Shown: positions 14,812 to 23,145 of the stretch, piece by piece
How positions within the stretch are numbered: the first letter of the stretch is position 1
How the letters are laid out: each line of letters starts with the position of its first letter
Source: an uncultured Acidimicrobiales bacterium
GTDB taxonomy: Bacteria > Actinomycetota > Acidimicrobiia > Acidimicrobiales > SHLQ01
Direction of reading: 5' to 3'
Assembly: GCA_938015295.1 (NCBI GenBank)
Contig: CALLQB010000002.1
Span: 1-49,777, forward strand
Length of the DNA stretch: 49,777 nt
Notes under the pieces: generated by a model
Told to the model about the DNA's origin: nothing
The model's database searches: none
What the model saw: only the letters and a program-made list of their open reading frames with translations
Translations under genes and position numbers: made by a program

Positions 14812-15981
14812 TTACAGCGCCATACCAGTGCCGTGGTCAAAGAAGTGAATGCGCTCGGTGTCGACAGCGATGTCGATGGTGTCGCCAAGGCGAACCGCAC
14901 TTCGTGGGTTGAACCGGGCAACGCAACTGGTGCCGCCGCCGGTAGCGACCTCTTCAACTGCATCGGGATCGCCAGTTGCCGCCGCCTTCGCGTCGACAGC
15001 AAAGTGCGCCATTATCTCCGAGCCAAGTGATTCGAGCAGCACGACCTCAGCGGTGAACTTCTGATCGGCCGGGTGCTGGGGCTTGAGTGCGGAGTCTTCC
15101 ATGTCCTCTGGGCGGATTCCGGCAGAGATCGGGCCGTCGACCCGAGCCATGAGCTCAGGGTTCTTGTCGAACACCGAACGCGGAATGCGAAGATCGATAC
15201 TGCCAAGAGAAAGCGTGGCTCCATCGCCGTCGAGTGCGCCCAGGCGAGCTTCGTAGATGTTCATCGACGGCGAACCAATGAACGCGGCCACAAAGATGTT
15301 TGCTGGACGGTCGTAGAGGTTTTGTGGCGTGTCGACTTGCTGCAGATAGCCGTCTTTGATTACGGCAACCCGGTCGCCCATTGTCATTGCCTCGACCTGG
15401 TCGTGGGTGACATAGAAGGTGGTGACGCCCAACTCGCGTTGGAGGCGTGCAATCTCGGCACGCATTTGCACTCGGAGCTTCGCGTCAAGGTTTGAGAGCG
15501 GCTCGTCCATGAGGAATGCCGATGGTTGGCGAACAATGGCGCGGCCCATGGCCACACGCTGGCGTTGGCCACCCGACAGCTGGCCTGGTTTGCGGTCGAG
15601 GTACTCCTCGAGTTCAAGAATTTGTGCAGCGTTCTGAACGCGCTCTTTGATTTCGGCTTTGGAAACCTTCGCGAGTTTGAGTGAGAACCCAATGTTTTCG
15701 CCAACGGTCATGTGGGGGTACAACGCGTAGTTCTGAAACACCATGGCGATGTCGCGGTCTTTCGGCGCAACGTCATTGACAACGTTGTCGCCGATCTTGA
15801 GCGTGCCACCCGAGATTTCTTCGAGGCCGGCGATCATCCGCAGCGCGGTTGACTTGCCACAACCTGAAGGGCCGACCAGCACGAGAAATTCACCGTCGCG
15901 GATATCGAGATCGAGTCCGTGGATGGCTTGAACGCCGTTGGGGTAAACCTTGTCGATCTTGTCGAGAACTACGGTTGCCAT
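14812..15981 (-). CDS. aglK: Sugar ABC transporter ATP-binding protein (MsiK/UgpC/AglK type)
   Basis: ATPase energising sugar import, 389 residues. Walker A GPSGCGKST is at 37-45, followed by a Q-loop (FQNYALYPHMTV), the signature LSGGQRQ, Walker B FLMDEP and the switch His in YVTHDQ. The C-terminal 130 residues form the MalK-type OB-fold regulatory domain (YDRPANIFVAAFIGSPSMN). ATG 15981 is chosen because GGGGGAA lies 8 bases upstream; the frame is open 18 codons further. It is convergent with the monooxygenase gene and has no LacI operator upstream, so it may serve several transporters, as MsiK does. Confidence 0.95.
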   Translation of the reverse strand: MATVVLDKIDKVYPNGVQAIHGLDLDIRDGEFLVLVGPSGCGKSTALRMIAGLEEISGGTLKIGDNVVNDVAPKDRDIAMVFQNYALYPHMTVGENIGFSLKLAKVSKAEIKERVQNAAQILELEEYLDRKPGQLSGGQRQRVAMGRAIVRQPSAFLMDEPLSNLDAKLRVQMRAEIARLQRELGVTTFYVTHDQVEAMTMGDRVAVIKDGYLQQVDTPQNLYDRPANIFVAAFIGSPSMNIYEARLGALDGDGATLSLGSIDLRIPRSVFDKNPELMARVDGPISAGIRPEDMEDSALKPQHPADQKFTAEVVLLESLGSEIMAHFAVDAKAAATGDPDAVEEVATGGGTSCVARFNPRSAVRLGDTIDIAVDTERIHFFDHGTGMAL

Positions 15982-16110
15982 GCTGGTGTTTCCCCCTGTT
16001 TTGTGTGTCCGGTCTGCCTCCGGTTGAGACCCCACAGTAGCGCACCGCTATCGAGGTTGAGAAGGGGAGTGGCTTGGGAAGACAGCGATCTGTTGTTGGC
16101 GAAGAGGGGG

Positions 16111-16140
16111 TTGACCAGTATCGAACACCTGTTCGATACT
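16111..16140 (+). promoter_or_regulatory. Candidate promoter of imuA'-imuB, apparently leaderless
   Basis: TTGACC (16111-16116) and GATACT (16135-16140) are spaced by 18 bases. Seven bases beyond the -10 is the A of the ATG at 16147, so the transcript would begin at the start codon. No Shine-Dalgarno precedes the ATG, in agreement. The LexA box fills the spacer and overlaps the -10. Confidence 0.65.
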
Positions 16141-16142
16141 GG
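16115..16142. promoter_or_regulatory. LexA (SOS) box upstream of imuA'-imuB
   Basis: TCGAAC-ACCT-GTTCGA (16121-16136) matches the actinobacterial LexA consensus. The inverted repeat extends without mismatch to 12 bases per arm (CCAGTA before, TACTGG after), giving a 28-bp palindrome with a 4-base centre. It ends four bases before the imuA' ATG. The genes downstream are DNA-damage mutagenesis genes, as expected for an SOS target. Confidence 0.93.
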
Positions 16143-16146
16143 GTGA

Positions 16147-16965
16147 ATGGTTTCCCCTCGACTCGCCGCACTTCCTGATGAGGTGCTGGCGAAAATCGCC
16201 CCCGTTTCTTTTGCCAGCGAACAGCTCCTGCCGCTTGCAGATCCCCTGGCTGGCATTGTGCCGTGGGCCGGACTTCAACGCGGAACATCGGTTTCGATTC
16301 AAGGAGCGACAGGTCTCGGAACCACCTCGTTGGCACTTTCTCTACTGGCTGAGGCCACGCAGAGCGGCTCGTGGGCGGCGATTGTTGGCATGCCGAGCTG
16401 TGGCTTGGCGGCAGCTAGCGAGTTGGGTGTTGCGCCCGAACGTCTTGCGGTTATCGACCGGCCAGATCCGCAGGTGTGGGCTTCGGTGGTCGGCGCCCTT
16501 TTGGGTTCGTTCGATCTGGTGATGGTGTCACCTCGGCACAAGCTTCGTCCCGCCGACCAGCGACGGCTGATGTCGCGTGCGCGCGAGCGGGGCACGGTAG
16601 TGCTGTCGGTGCACGCCGAGCCGGTGGGAACAACCGACCTTGCTTTCACTATCACCAGAGCGAGTTGGAACGGCTTGGGGAATGGGCACGGCTATTTGCA
16701 AAGCCGCGACGTCGAAGTGCAGGTCGAAGGGCGTAGGCAGGCTTCTCGCCCTCGTACGGTACTGCTCCGTTTGCCTGGCCCCAGTGGTCGTGTCGAAGCA
16801 ATCTCGGACCTCGAAGAGACAACTCTTGAGAAAACAACTCTTGGCGATGCGGCTCGCCACGCGGCTCTTCGAACGGGAGTACCGGTGGGCGTCGAGGATG
16901 CAGTCCAAGAAGTGGTGCCTTTTCGTGCTGTGCGGGTGGCTGATCTTCCACAACGCCGGACATGA
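16147..16965 (+). CDS. imuA': ImuA'-like RecA-fold mutasome protein
   Basis: 272 residues with a RecA-like core. The P-loop position reads GATGLGTTS (53-61) and lacks the Walker A lysine, as in mycobacterial ImuA', so ATP hydrolysis is unlikely. In mycobacteria ImuA' and ImuB act with DnaE2 in damage-induced mutagenesis; ImuA' bridges other members. The gene is preceded directly by a LexA box and overlaps imuB by four bases (ATGA). Low sequence conservation of the family makes the call depend partly on context. Confidence 0.85.
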   Translation: MVSPRLAALPDEVLAKIAPVSFASEQLLPLADPLAGIVPWAGLQRGTSVSIQGATGLGTTSLALSLLAEATQSGSWAAIVGMPSCGLAAASELGVAPERLAVIDRPDPQVWASVVGALLGSFDLVMVSPRHKLRPADQRRLMSRARERGTVVLSVHAEPVGTTDLAFTITRASWNGLGNGHGYLQSRDVEVQVEGRRQASRPRTVLLRLPGPSGRVEAISDLEETTLEKTTLGDAARHAALRTGVPVGVEDAVQEVVPFRAVRVADLPQRRT

Positions 16966-18566
16966 GCGCAGGGCAGCCCGTCCGCACCTTGGCCGTCTGG
17001 TGTCTCGACTGGCCAGTGGTTGCCAGCGGGGTCGATGTTTCGCAACCGGTTGCGGTGATGTGGGCAAATCGTGTGATTGCCAGCTCGGTGGCAGCGCGCG
17101 CTCTCGGCGTCGACCGGGGCTTACGTCGACGTGAGGCACAGGGCAGGTGTCCGGCTTTGGTGGTTGTCGAGCGCGATGTCGGCCGAGAAGCCCGAGCCTT
17201 CGAGGCCGTACTTTCGGCGGTCGAAGAGTTCACGCCGCGGGTCGAACTCACCCGACCCGGACGTTGCGCGTTCGCGACCCGAGGGCCGTCGCGGTACTTC
17301 GGCGGCGACCAGGCGCTTGCCGACCTGGTGTTCGCCAAGGTCACCGCCACGTTGCAAGGCCGAACCACCTGTCGGGTCGGCGTAGCCGATGGCCCCTTTG
17401 CCGCAGAGTTGGGAGCGCGGCACCGGCGGGCAAGCCTCACGGGTTCGTTGGTCATCGACCCCGAACGTTCTGCAGCGTTCCTTTCGCCTCTGGCCATCAC
17501 GACCCTTGAACGTCCAGAACTGTCTGCTGTTCTGCTCCGACTAGGGGTACGGACCTTGGGTGATTTTGCCAAACTCCCAGCGGCCGATGTGTTGGCCCGC
17601 TTCGGCAACGACGGGCTTCGTGCACACCGGGTTGCTTGCGGACTCGACGAACGTCCTCCCGATACTCGAAAGCCACCAGCCGACATGACCTTCGTCGCCG
17701 AGATCGATCCGCCAGCCGAGCGGGTCGACCAGGCTGCCTTTGTTGCGAGGTCGCTGGCCGAACAACTCAATGCAGCGCTTGCAACGGCTGGCGGAGTCTG
17801 CACGTCGATCGCGATCGAGGCCGAGACCGAACATGGTGAGCAACAGGTTCGGTTATGGCGTCACGAAGGGGCATTGACCGCAGCAGCCATTGTCGATCGT
17901 GCCCGCTGGCAACTCGATGGATGGCTGAACGGCAGCGAGGCATCGAGGCCTACCGGCGGACTTGTTCGTCTAGCGATTGTTCCCGACGAAATCATTCCTG
18001 CGAAAGGGCGACAACTTGGCTTTTGGGGTGGGGCGACCGAGGCTGATGAACGCGCATTACGAGCGTTGACGCGGGTGCAGGGGCTTCTTGGCGTTGAGGC
18101 GGTGAGAGTCCCCGAGGTATCGGGGGGTCGAAGTCCGCGCGAACAGGTTCGTCTTGTGCCGGTTGCTAACACCGATATCGCCGCACGGATTGAAGGCAGG
18201 GTCCGGTTTCAACCCGATGCGGCAACGGCCCAAGCGATGCCGCCGTGGCCCGGGCGGTTGCCGGCTCCGGCTCCCGGGATTGTGCACCAGTCCTCGGTGC
18301 CGGTTGGGGTGCTCAGTGGCGACGGCAAGGCGTTGTCGGTCAACGGCCGAGGGGTGCTGTCGGCGCCTCCAGGCCGATTGGTAGGCCCTGGCAAGGCTCC
18401 ACGCGACATCGTGTCGTGGGCCGGCCCGTGGCCTATCGACGAACGCTGGTGGGATCATCGCACTAGACGTCGATGCGCCCGGTTGCAGGTGGTGACCGAC
18501 GACGGCGTTGCTCGACTGCTGGTTCTTGAAGGGGGCGCCTGGTTTGTTGAAGCACTGTATGACTGA
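16962..18566 (+). CDS. imuB: ImuB, Y-family DNA polymerase-like mutasome hub
   Basis: 534 residues with Y-family palm, finger and little-finger regions. The N-terminus VWCLDWPVVASGV stands where polymerases have their first catalytic Asp block, and the usual later SxDE motif is replaced by segments such as GRCAFATRGPSRYFGG. This matches the non-catalytic ImuB branch, which binds the sliding clamp and recruits DnaE2. GVADGPFAAELGAR is the recognisable Y-family helix. It overlaps imuA' by four bases and shares its SOS control. No dnaE2 follows; the next gene is an acyl-CoA ligase on the other strand. A 14-bp repeat spans the stop codon. Confidence 0.92.
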   Translation: MSAGQPVRTLAVWCLDWPVVASGVDVSQPVAVMWANRVIASSVAARALGVDRGLRRREAQGRCPALVVVERDVGREARAFEAVLSAVEEFTPRVELTRPGRCAFATRGPSRYFGGDQALADLVFAKVTATLQGRTTCRVGVADGPFAAELGARHRRASLTGSLVIDPERSAAFLSPLAITTLERPELSAVLLRLGVRTLGDFAKLPAADVLARFGNDGLRAHRVACGLDERPPDTRKPPADMTFVAEIDPPAERVDQAAFVARSLAEQLNAALATAGGVCTSIAIEAETEHGEQQVRLWRHEGALTAAAIVDRARWQLDGWLNGSEASRPTGGLVRLAIVPDEIIPAKGRQLGFWGGATEADERALRALTRVQGLLGVEAVRVPEVSGGRSPREQVRLVPVANTDIAARIEGRVRFQPDAATAQAMPPWPGRLPAPAPGIVHQSSVPVGVLSGDGKALSVNGRGVLSAPPGRLVGPGKAPRDIVSWAGPWPIDERWWDHRTRRRCARLQVVTDDGVARLLVLEGGAWFVEALYD

Positions 18567-18600
18567 GTTGAGATGACTGAGTCGAGGCACGGCATGACTG
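18559..18600 (+). repeat. 14-bp tandem repeat across the imuB stop codon
   Basis: ATGACTGAGTTGAG (18559-18572, containing the TGA stop at 18564) is followed by ATGACTGAGTCGAG (18573-18586). A partial copy ATGACTGA is at 18593. This covers most of the gap between the convergent imuB and ligase genes. Confidence 0.85.
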
Positions 18601-18630
18601 ACTATGCGACTGCGGGATTGTGAGCCTTCG

Positions 18631-20139
18631 TTATCCCGAGAGGTGTTCGGCGACAATGACTTCGAGTGCTCGACGATCGACTTTCTGGTTGGCGTTGCGC
18701 GGATACGATCCGACAATGGCGATCGCCGCTGGCAGTTTGTAAGCCGCCAACGACGCAGATGCATGCTCGCGAAGAGCCTCCAACGTGGGCGGGTGTTGCG
18801 GATCGAGCGGGACTACAGCGGCAACACCGACTTCGCCCATCACCGCGTCGGGCTGAGGAACCACGATCACATCACGAACGAGCGGGTGGGTGCCGAGCGC
18901 CGCTTCAACCTCCATTGGGTACACGTTGTATCCGCCGCGGATGAACATCTCTTTCACTCGGCCAGCAAGTCGGAACAGGCCCGATGGTTCGACCACGGCG
19001 AGATCGCCGGTGCGGAGCCATCCGTCGACAAGAGTTGCTCGCGTTTCGGTCGGGTCGTTCCAGTAACGCGCCATGCTGGTCGGCGATTTCATCCACAGTT
19101 CGCCGATCTCTCCCTCGGCAAGCGGGTTGCCGGTGTTATCGCGCACTTGGGCCTCGACCCCAGGGCGAGGACGCCCGATGGTGTGTAGCGCCTCATGATC
19201 GTCGGCGTCTGGCGCAGTACTGAACCCGACTCCGCCGCTCTCGGTCGACGAGTACCGAATGAGGTAGGTGGCGCCAAAACGTCGCCTAGCTTCATGGACG
19301 AGTGCCGGAGGTGACGCAGCGGCTCCTGCGACGATGGTGGTCACCGCCGAGAAGTCGTAGCTGTCGAACTCGGGCTGAGCAAGCAGAAGCGCAATTTGTG
19401 GAGCAACGCCAGCGACGACCGGCATGCGGTATTGATGGAGTAACTCGAGAACACGCGATGCCCGCCAGGAGTGCTGAAGATGGGTCGTGCCGCCACCGGC
19501 AAGCAGCCATGGCCACTTTGTCATGAAGCCGACGTGTGCGAACTCGGTGGGGGCCACCGCATTGCCACCGCCGCCCCACGCTCCGCCGGTGTCGAGTTCG
19601 CGAATCGCCGAAAGTTGCCGGTTGGTAAACAGCGCGCCCTTGGGTTCACCAGTAGAGCCGGAGGTGAAGCAGATGGCGACCGGCCGCTCGGGGTCGTCGG
19701 CCAGCGGCGCCGGTGATTCTCCCGCTATTCGCAGGTTCTCGGCGATGTTTGCCACCGATGCCGCCGGGGTGATCACCAAAACAACGGTCGTGGCCGCAAG
19801 CGTAAAACTGTCCGCAACCTCAGTGGTACAGATGAGGTGGGTGGGCTCGGTAACACCGAGCACAGCCTGTTGCTCGGCGACGGTGTACCGCGGATTGATC
19901 CCTGCGGAAATCGCGCCGAGCTTTGCCACGGCGCCGTAGCAGACGAGGTAGTCGATGGTCGATGGCAGCAGTAGTGCAACAACCGAACCCTCGTTGACGC
20001 CGCGAGTCGCCAGTCCAGCAGCGGTCTCGTCGGCGAGTTGGTTCAGCTGCGCATAGCTGCAATGCTCACCGTCGGCGCTGACGTATGCAGCGCGGTCACC
20101 AAACTGTCGAGCTGTTTCCTGCAGAACTTCTGGAAGCAC
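18631..20139 (-). CDS. Acyl-CoA synthetase (AMP-forming, FadD-like)
   Basis: Activates a carboxylic acid to its CoA thioester with ATP. The ANL-superfamily motifs are present in order: P-loop FTSGSTGEPKGA, YSSTESGGVGF, the hinge block GWLRTGDLAVVEPSGLFRLAGR, KEMFIRGGYNVYPMEVE, and the catalytic Lys near the C-terminus in NANQKVDRR. Length 502 residues is typical. The GTG start diverges from the acyl-CoA dehydrogenase gene with a 62-bp gap. Chain length and substrate type cannot be read from the sequence. Confidence 0.94.
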   Translation of the reverse strand: MLPEVLQETARQFGDRAAYVSADGEHCSYAQLNQLADETAAGLATRGVNEGSVVALLLPSTIDYLVCYGAVAKLGAISAGINPRYTVAEQQAVLGVTEPTHLICTTEVADSFTLAATTVVLVITPAASVANIAENLRIAGESPAPLADDPERPVAICFTSGSTGEPKGALFTNRQLSAIRELDTGGAWGGGGNAVAPTEFAHVGFMTKWPWLLAGGGTTHLQHSWRASRVLELLHQYRMPVVAGVAPQIALLLAQPEFDSYDFSAVTTIVAGAAASPPALVHEARRRFGATYLIRYSSTESGGVGFSTAPDADDHEALHTIGRPRPGVEAQVRDNTGNPLAEGEIGELWMKSPTSMARYWNDPTETRATLVDGWLRTGDLAVVEPSGLFRLAGRVKEMFIRGGYNVYPMEVEAALGTHPLVRDVIVVPQPDAVMGEVGVAAVVPLDPQHPPTLEALREHASASLAAYKLPAAIAIVGSYPRNANQKVDRRALEVIVAEHLSG

Positions 20140-20201
20140 GTGACGACCGTAGTCTCGTTGAGAAGCGCTTCTGCAATATCCGCCGCGTTACCATCCGTGT
20201 C

Positions 20202-21398
20202 GTGGACTTTCAGCTGTCATCCGCCGAGCAGGACTTCGCCGACGAGGTTCGGACTTGGCTAGAAGAACATCTCACCGGCGATTTCGCCGACCTCAGAGGA
20301 CGAGGGGGTGTCGGCCAAGAAGACATCCCGATCGAGCTACAGATGGCGTGGGAACGCGAGCTGGCCAGTGGTGGCTGGCTCGGACTCGGCTATCCCGAAG
20401 ATCTTGGGGGGCGCGAGGTGAGCCTGTTCGAGCAGGTGACCTTTTTCGCTACCTACGTCGAGGCCAAGGCGCCGGGGCGAATCCCCAACATGGGAGCGAC
20501 GCTTCTGGGTCCGACGATCGTCGGATACGGCACCCAAGAGCAGAAGGCTCGATTCGTGCCGCCGATTCTGGCCGGTGACGAATGGTGGTGCCAGGGCTAC
20601 TCAGAGCCAAACGCTGGATCTGATCTGGCCAACGTTGGCACCCGAGCGATGCTCACCGATGGCGAGTGGGTGATCAACGGGCAGAAGGTGTGGACATCGT
20701 TGGCCCAACATTCAGACTGGTGTTTTGTTGTCGCTCGAACCGAACCGGGAACCGAGCGCCACGCCGGCTTGTCGTATCTCTTGGTCGAGATGGATCAGCC
20801 AGGCATTGAGGTGCGGCCGATCGTGCAGATCACGGGTGGAACCGAGTTCAACGAGGTGTTCTTCAGCGACGCGGTGACGTCGGCTGAGAACGTGGTTGGC
20901 GAACCGGGTAGCGGCTGGGCTGTCGCGATGGGAACGCTCGGTTTTGAGCGCGGCGCATCGACCCTCGGACAACAGATGACCTACCGCACCGAGTTCGATG
21001 CCTTGTTGGCCTACGTGCAGCGAACCGGCCGACATCAGGATCCGGTGCTGCGCCAAGAGCTCGCGGCGGCATACAGCACGCTCGAGATCATGAGGTTTAA
21101 CAACCTGAGAATGCTCAGTGTCGAAGGCTCGGGTGGTGTTCCGGGACCCGAGACGTCGATCGGCAAGTTGTATTGGGCGAGCTGGCACCGCATGTTGGGC
21201 GAGCTGCTGATGACGGCGCGAGGAACGAGCGGCATGATCGCCGGCGAGGACGTGCTGGGCGAGACGTATCCCATCGACGCTATGCAGCGAACGTTTCTTT
21301 ACAGCCGGGCCCATACGATCTATGGCGGAAGCAATCAGGTGCAGCGGAACATTCTTGGCGAACGAGTGCTCGGTTTACCTCGCGAACCTCGTCCCTGA
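20202..21398 (+). CDS. Acyl-CoA dehydrogenase
   Basis: FAD enzyme that introduces the alpha-beta double bond in acyl-CoAs. The open frame reaches back to 20085, but the family N-terminus begins DFQLSSAEQDFADEVRTWL, so GTG 20202 is chosen (398 residues); the longer form would overlap the divergent ligase gene. Conserved parts include WCQGYSEPNAGSDLA and QKVWTSLAQHSDW in the flavin and substrate site, and the C-terminal IYGGSNQVQRNILGERVLGL. It is paired head to head with the acyl-CoA ligase, suggesting one degradation pathway. The substrate is unknown; steroid side-chain or branched acids are possible. Confidence 0.93.
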   Translation: MDFQLSSAEQDFADEVRTWLEEHLTGDFADLRGRGGVGQEDIPIELQMAWERELASGGWLGLGYPEDLGGREVSLFEQVTFFATYVEAKAPGRIPNMGATLLGPTIVGYGTQEQKARFVPPILAGDEWWCQGYSEPNAGSDLANVGTRAMLTDGEWVINGQKVWTSLAQHSDWCFVVARTEPGTERHAGLSYLLVEMDQPGIEVRPIVQITGGTEFNEVFFSDAVTSAENVVGEPGSGWAVAMGTLGFERGASTLGQQMTYRTEFDALLAYVQRTGRHQDPVLRQELAAAYSTLEIMRFNNLRMLSVEGSGGVPGPETSIGKLYWASWHRMLGELLMTARGTSGMIAGEDVLGETYPIDAMQRTFLYSRAHTIYGGSNQVQRNILGERVLGLPREPRP

Positions 21399-21437
21399 CG
21401 GTGACGCAACTGTCCGGGTCGGTCAGAACGAAGACCG

Positions 21438-23030
21438 CTATTCGGTCTGTTCGATTGCCGACCTCTTGAGGAGCGGTTGGAAGCTGGTTCGGTTGCCGTC
21501 GATCGGCACGAAGCAGTCGCGGTTGGGTGTTGGGCAGAAGCCGGAACTCCAGGGAAGAAACTGCAGCATGCCAGCTCGATCGGCCAGCCAATGTTCGTCG
21601 GGCCCGAACGAGCCGGTGCCGCCGAGGGGCATGCTAATCCGGTCGCCGGTCTCGAGAGCCTCCACAAAGTCGCGCACGGTGAAGTTCAGGGGGAGCCGCT
21701 GCAGCGCATCGGTGACTACCCGCATGAGTAGGCACTCGGTATAGCCAATGTCGCCAGGTGGATCGAAGCTGTCAGGCGCAGCCCCGCGTGTGCTCCGAGT
21801 TTCGAGCCCGGCACTGAACGACCAGTCACCGCGAGGGCGTTCGTTGTATTCGCCATTGAGAAACGCGTCCCAGCCAGCGCGGCAGTCGGCCTCGACCTTG
21901 TTTTGCCCGAGGGTGACGCCGCCGTACACGCCGACAGCGAACGTGCCTTCCCAAGCGCTCCCGATGCGGGCGGCGGCGAACGGGTCGGCGATGTTGTCGG
22001 TGTCGATGATCAGGTTCGTCCACTCGGCGCCGTAGCGGACCATTTCTTCGCCGAACGGGCCGGCGAGCGTCGAGTTCGACATCATGATGAGCGTGTCGGT
22101 GCGTCGTTCGGTGAGTTCGCTGACCTTCGCGGGCAGCGTCTCGACGGCAGCCTCGACGCCCTGGCTTGCGGGGATCTCTTGTCGGGAGACGATGTAGCCG
22201 AGGTCGTCAAGAGCACCGATAGCAGCATCAGCGGCGGCGATATCGCCCGGTAGGTCAGCATGTACAACCGCGACGCGGCCCTGCAACATGCCGGCTTGTT
22301 CGAACCGGGAGATGGCGGTTGCGGCAAGTACTTCGCGCGCTGGTTCGAGACTGAAGAGCAGCCCGTTTGCCTCGTCGAAGTTGGCGAAGGTGGGGTTTTC
22401 GCCGACGATCACCGGTCGGGAGTAGGGGTCGATGATGCAATTTGACGCAATGGTTTCGAGGCCTGCGGTATTGAGCACGACGAACGCGTCGCGGTTCGTT
22501 GCTATTCGATCACAGGCCGCCAGGACACTTTCGGGAACAAGGGGGTCCCAGGTCGCAACGACGATTTCGAGGTCTCGTCCTTGCACGCCACCGGCGGCGT
22601 TGATTCGTCCGGCTTCTGCTCGCCACCGGTCAACCTGTTGGGTGACGGTGAGGTCTTCGACAAAGCCGCTGCCGATGAGCTGGTTGACATCGCGGATCAG
22701 TACACCGATGCGGATTGTCTCGGCATCGACCCCTGGAGCACTGCCGAGGGGAACGTCTTGGGGGAGTTCGATCGTCGGCGTTTCGGTTTCGTCCGCCGAG
22801 GCCTCGTCGTCTCCGGCAGCATCATCGGCAGCGCCGTCGACAGTATCACCAGCTGTGGCGGGTTCTTCTTCGAAAGAGGTGTCAGCGTCAATGTCGCTGT
22901 CGCTCGCCGATGAATCGTCCGGCGATGTGCCTGAGCAACCCGCGGCGATAGCGCAGAGTACGAACAGACCGGCAAACCAACGACGTATGAGTAGAAGTCT
23001 TGTGGGGTTCGCCTCAAGTGTTGCGTGCAT
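21438..23030 (-). CDS. Type-1 periplasmic substrate-binding lipoprotein (branched-chain amino acid ABC-type)
   Basis: 530 residues from ATG 23030. The N-terminus (LLLIRRWFAGLFVLCAIAAGC) is a lipoprotein signal with lipobox IAAGC; an upstream extension of the frame would spoil it. Residues 30-90 are an acidic Ser/Asp/Glu linker. A Leu/Ile/Val-binding-type fold follows, starting IRIGVLIRDVNQL and including RINAAGGVQGRDLEIV. No permease or ATPase genes are adjacent, so it is an orphan receptor here. It lies among acyl-CoA genes, so an acyl or aromatic acid ligand is plausible but unproven. Confidence 0.88.
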   Translation of the reverse strand: MHATLEANPTRLLLIRRWFAGLFVLCAIAAGCSGTSPDDSSASDSDIDADTSFEEEPATAGDTVDGAADDAAGDDEASADETETPTIELPQDVPLGSAPGVDAETIRIGVLIRDVNQLIGSGFVEDLTVTQQVDRWRAEAGRINAAGGVQGRDLEIVVATWDPLVPESVLAACDRIATNRDAFVVLNTAGLETIASNCIIDPYSRPVIVGENPTFANFDEANGLLFSLEPAREVLAATAISRFEQAGMLQGRVAVVHADLPGDIAAADAAIGALDDLGYIVSRQEIPASQGVEAAVETLPAKVSELTERRTDTLIMMSNSTLAGPFGEEMVRYGAEWTNLIIDTDNIADPFAAARIGSAWEGTFAVGVYGGVTLGQNKVEADCRAGWDAFLNGEYNERPRGDWSFSAGLETRSTRGAAPDSFDPPGDIGYTECLLMRVVTDALQRLPLNFTVRDFVEALETGDRISMPLGGTGSFGPDEHWLADRAGMLQFLPWSSGFCPTPNRDCFVPIDGNRTSFQPLLKRSAIEQTE

Positions 23031-23093
23031 CGGGAGCGAACGTAGTTGCGACGACCGCAAATTGCCATAAGCGGCGATCACGAAAATCAGCCG

Positions 23094-23145
23094 TTCTGTT
23101 GTTGCGAAACCACCATTTTGCAGCACATCTCAGCAAAATTTCGGG
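23094..23145. repeat. Copy 2 of the bipartite element (TTCTGTTGTT-N30-CAAAATTTCGGG)
   Basis: TTCTGTTGTT (23094-23103) and CAAAATTTCGGG (23134-23145) have the same 30-base separation as at 11444. The core contains a different inverted repeat, ATTTTGC and GCAAAAT (23115-23121 and 23133-23139). The right part lies within the last codons of the crotonase gene. Confidence 0.5.

Noticed and set aside
16652..17803. 383-codon minus-strand open frame
   Set aside because: It lies opposite imuA'-imuB, whose motifs and SOS box are clear; the translation is Ser/Arg/Ala-rich noise typical of GC-rich antisense frames.
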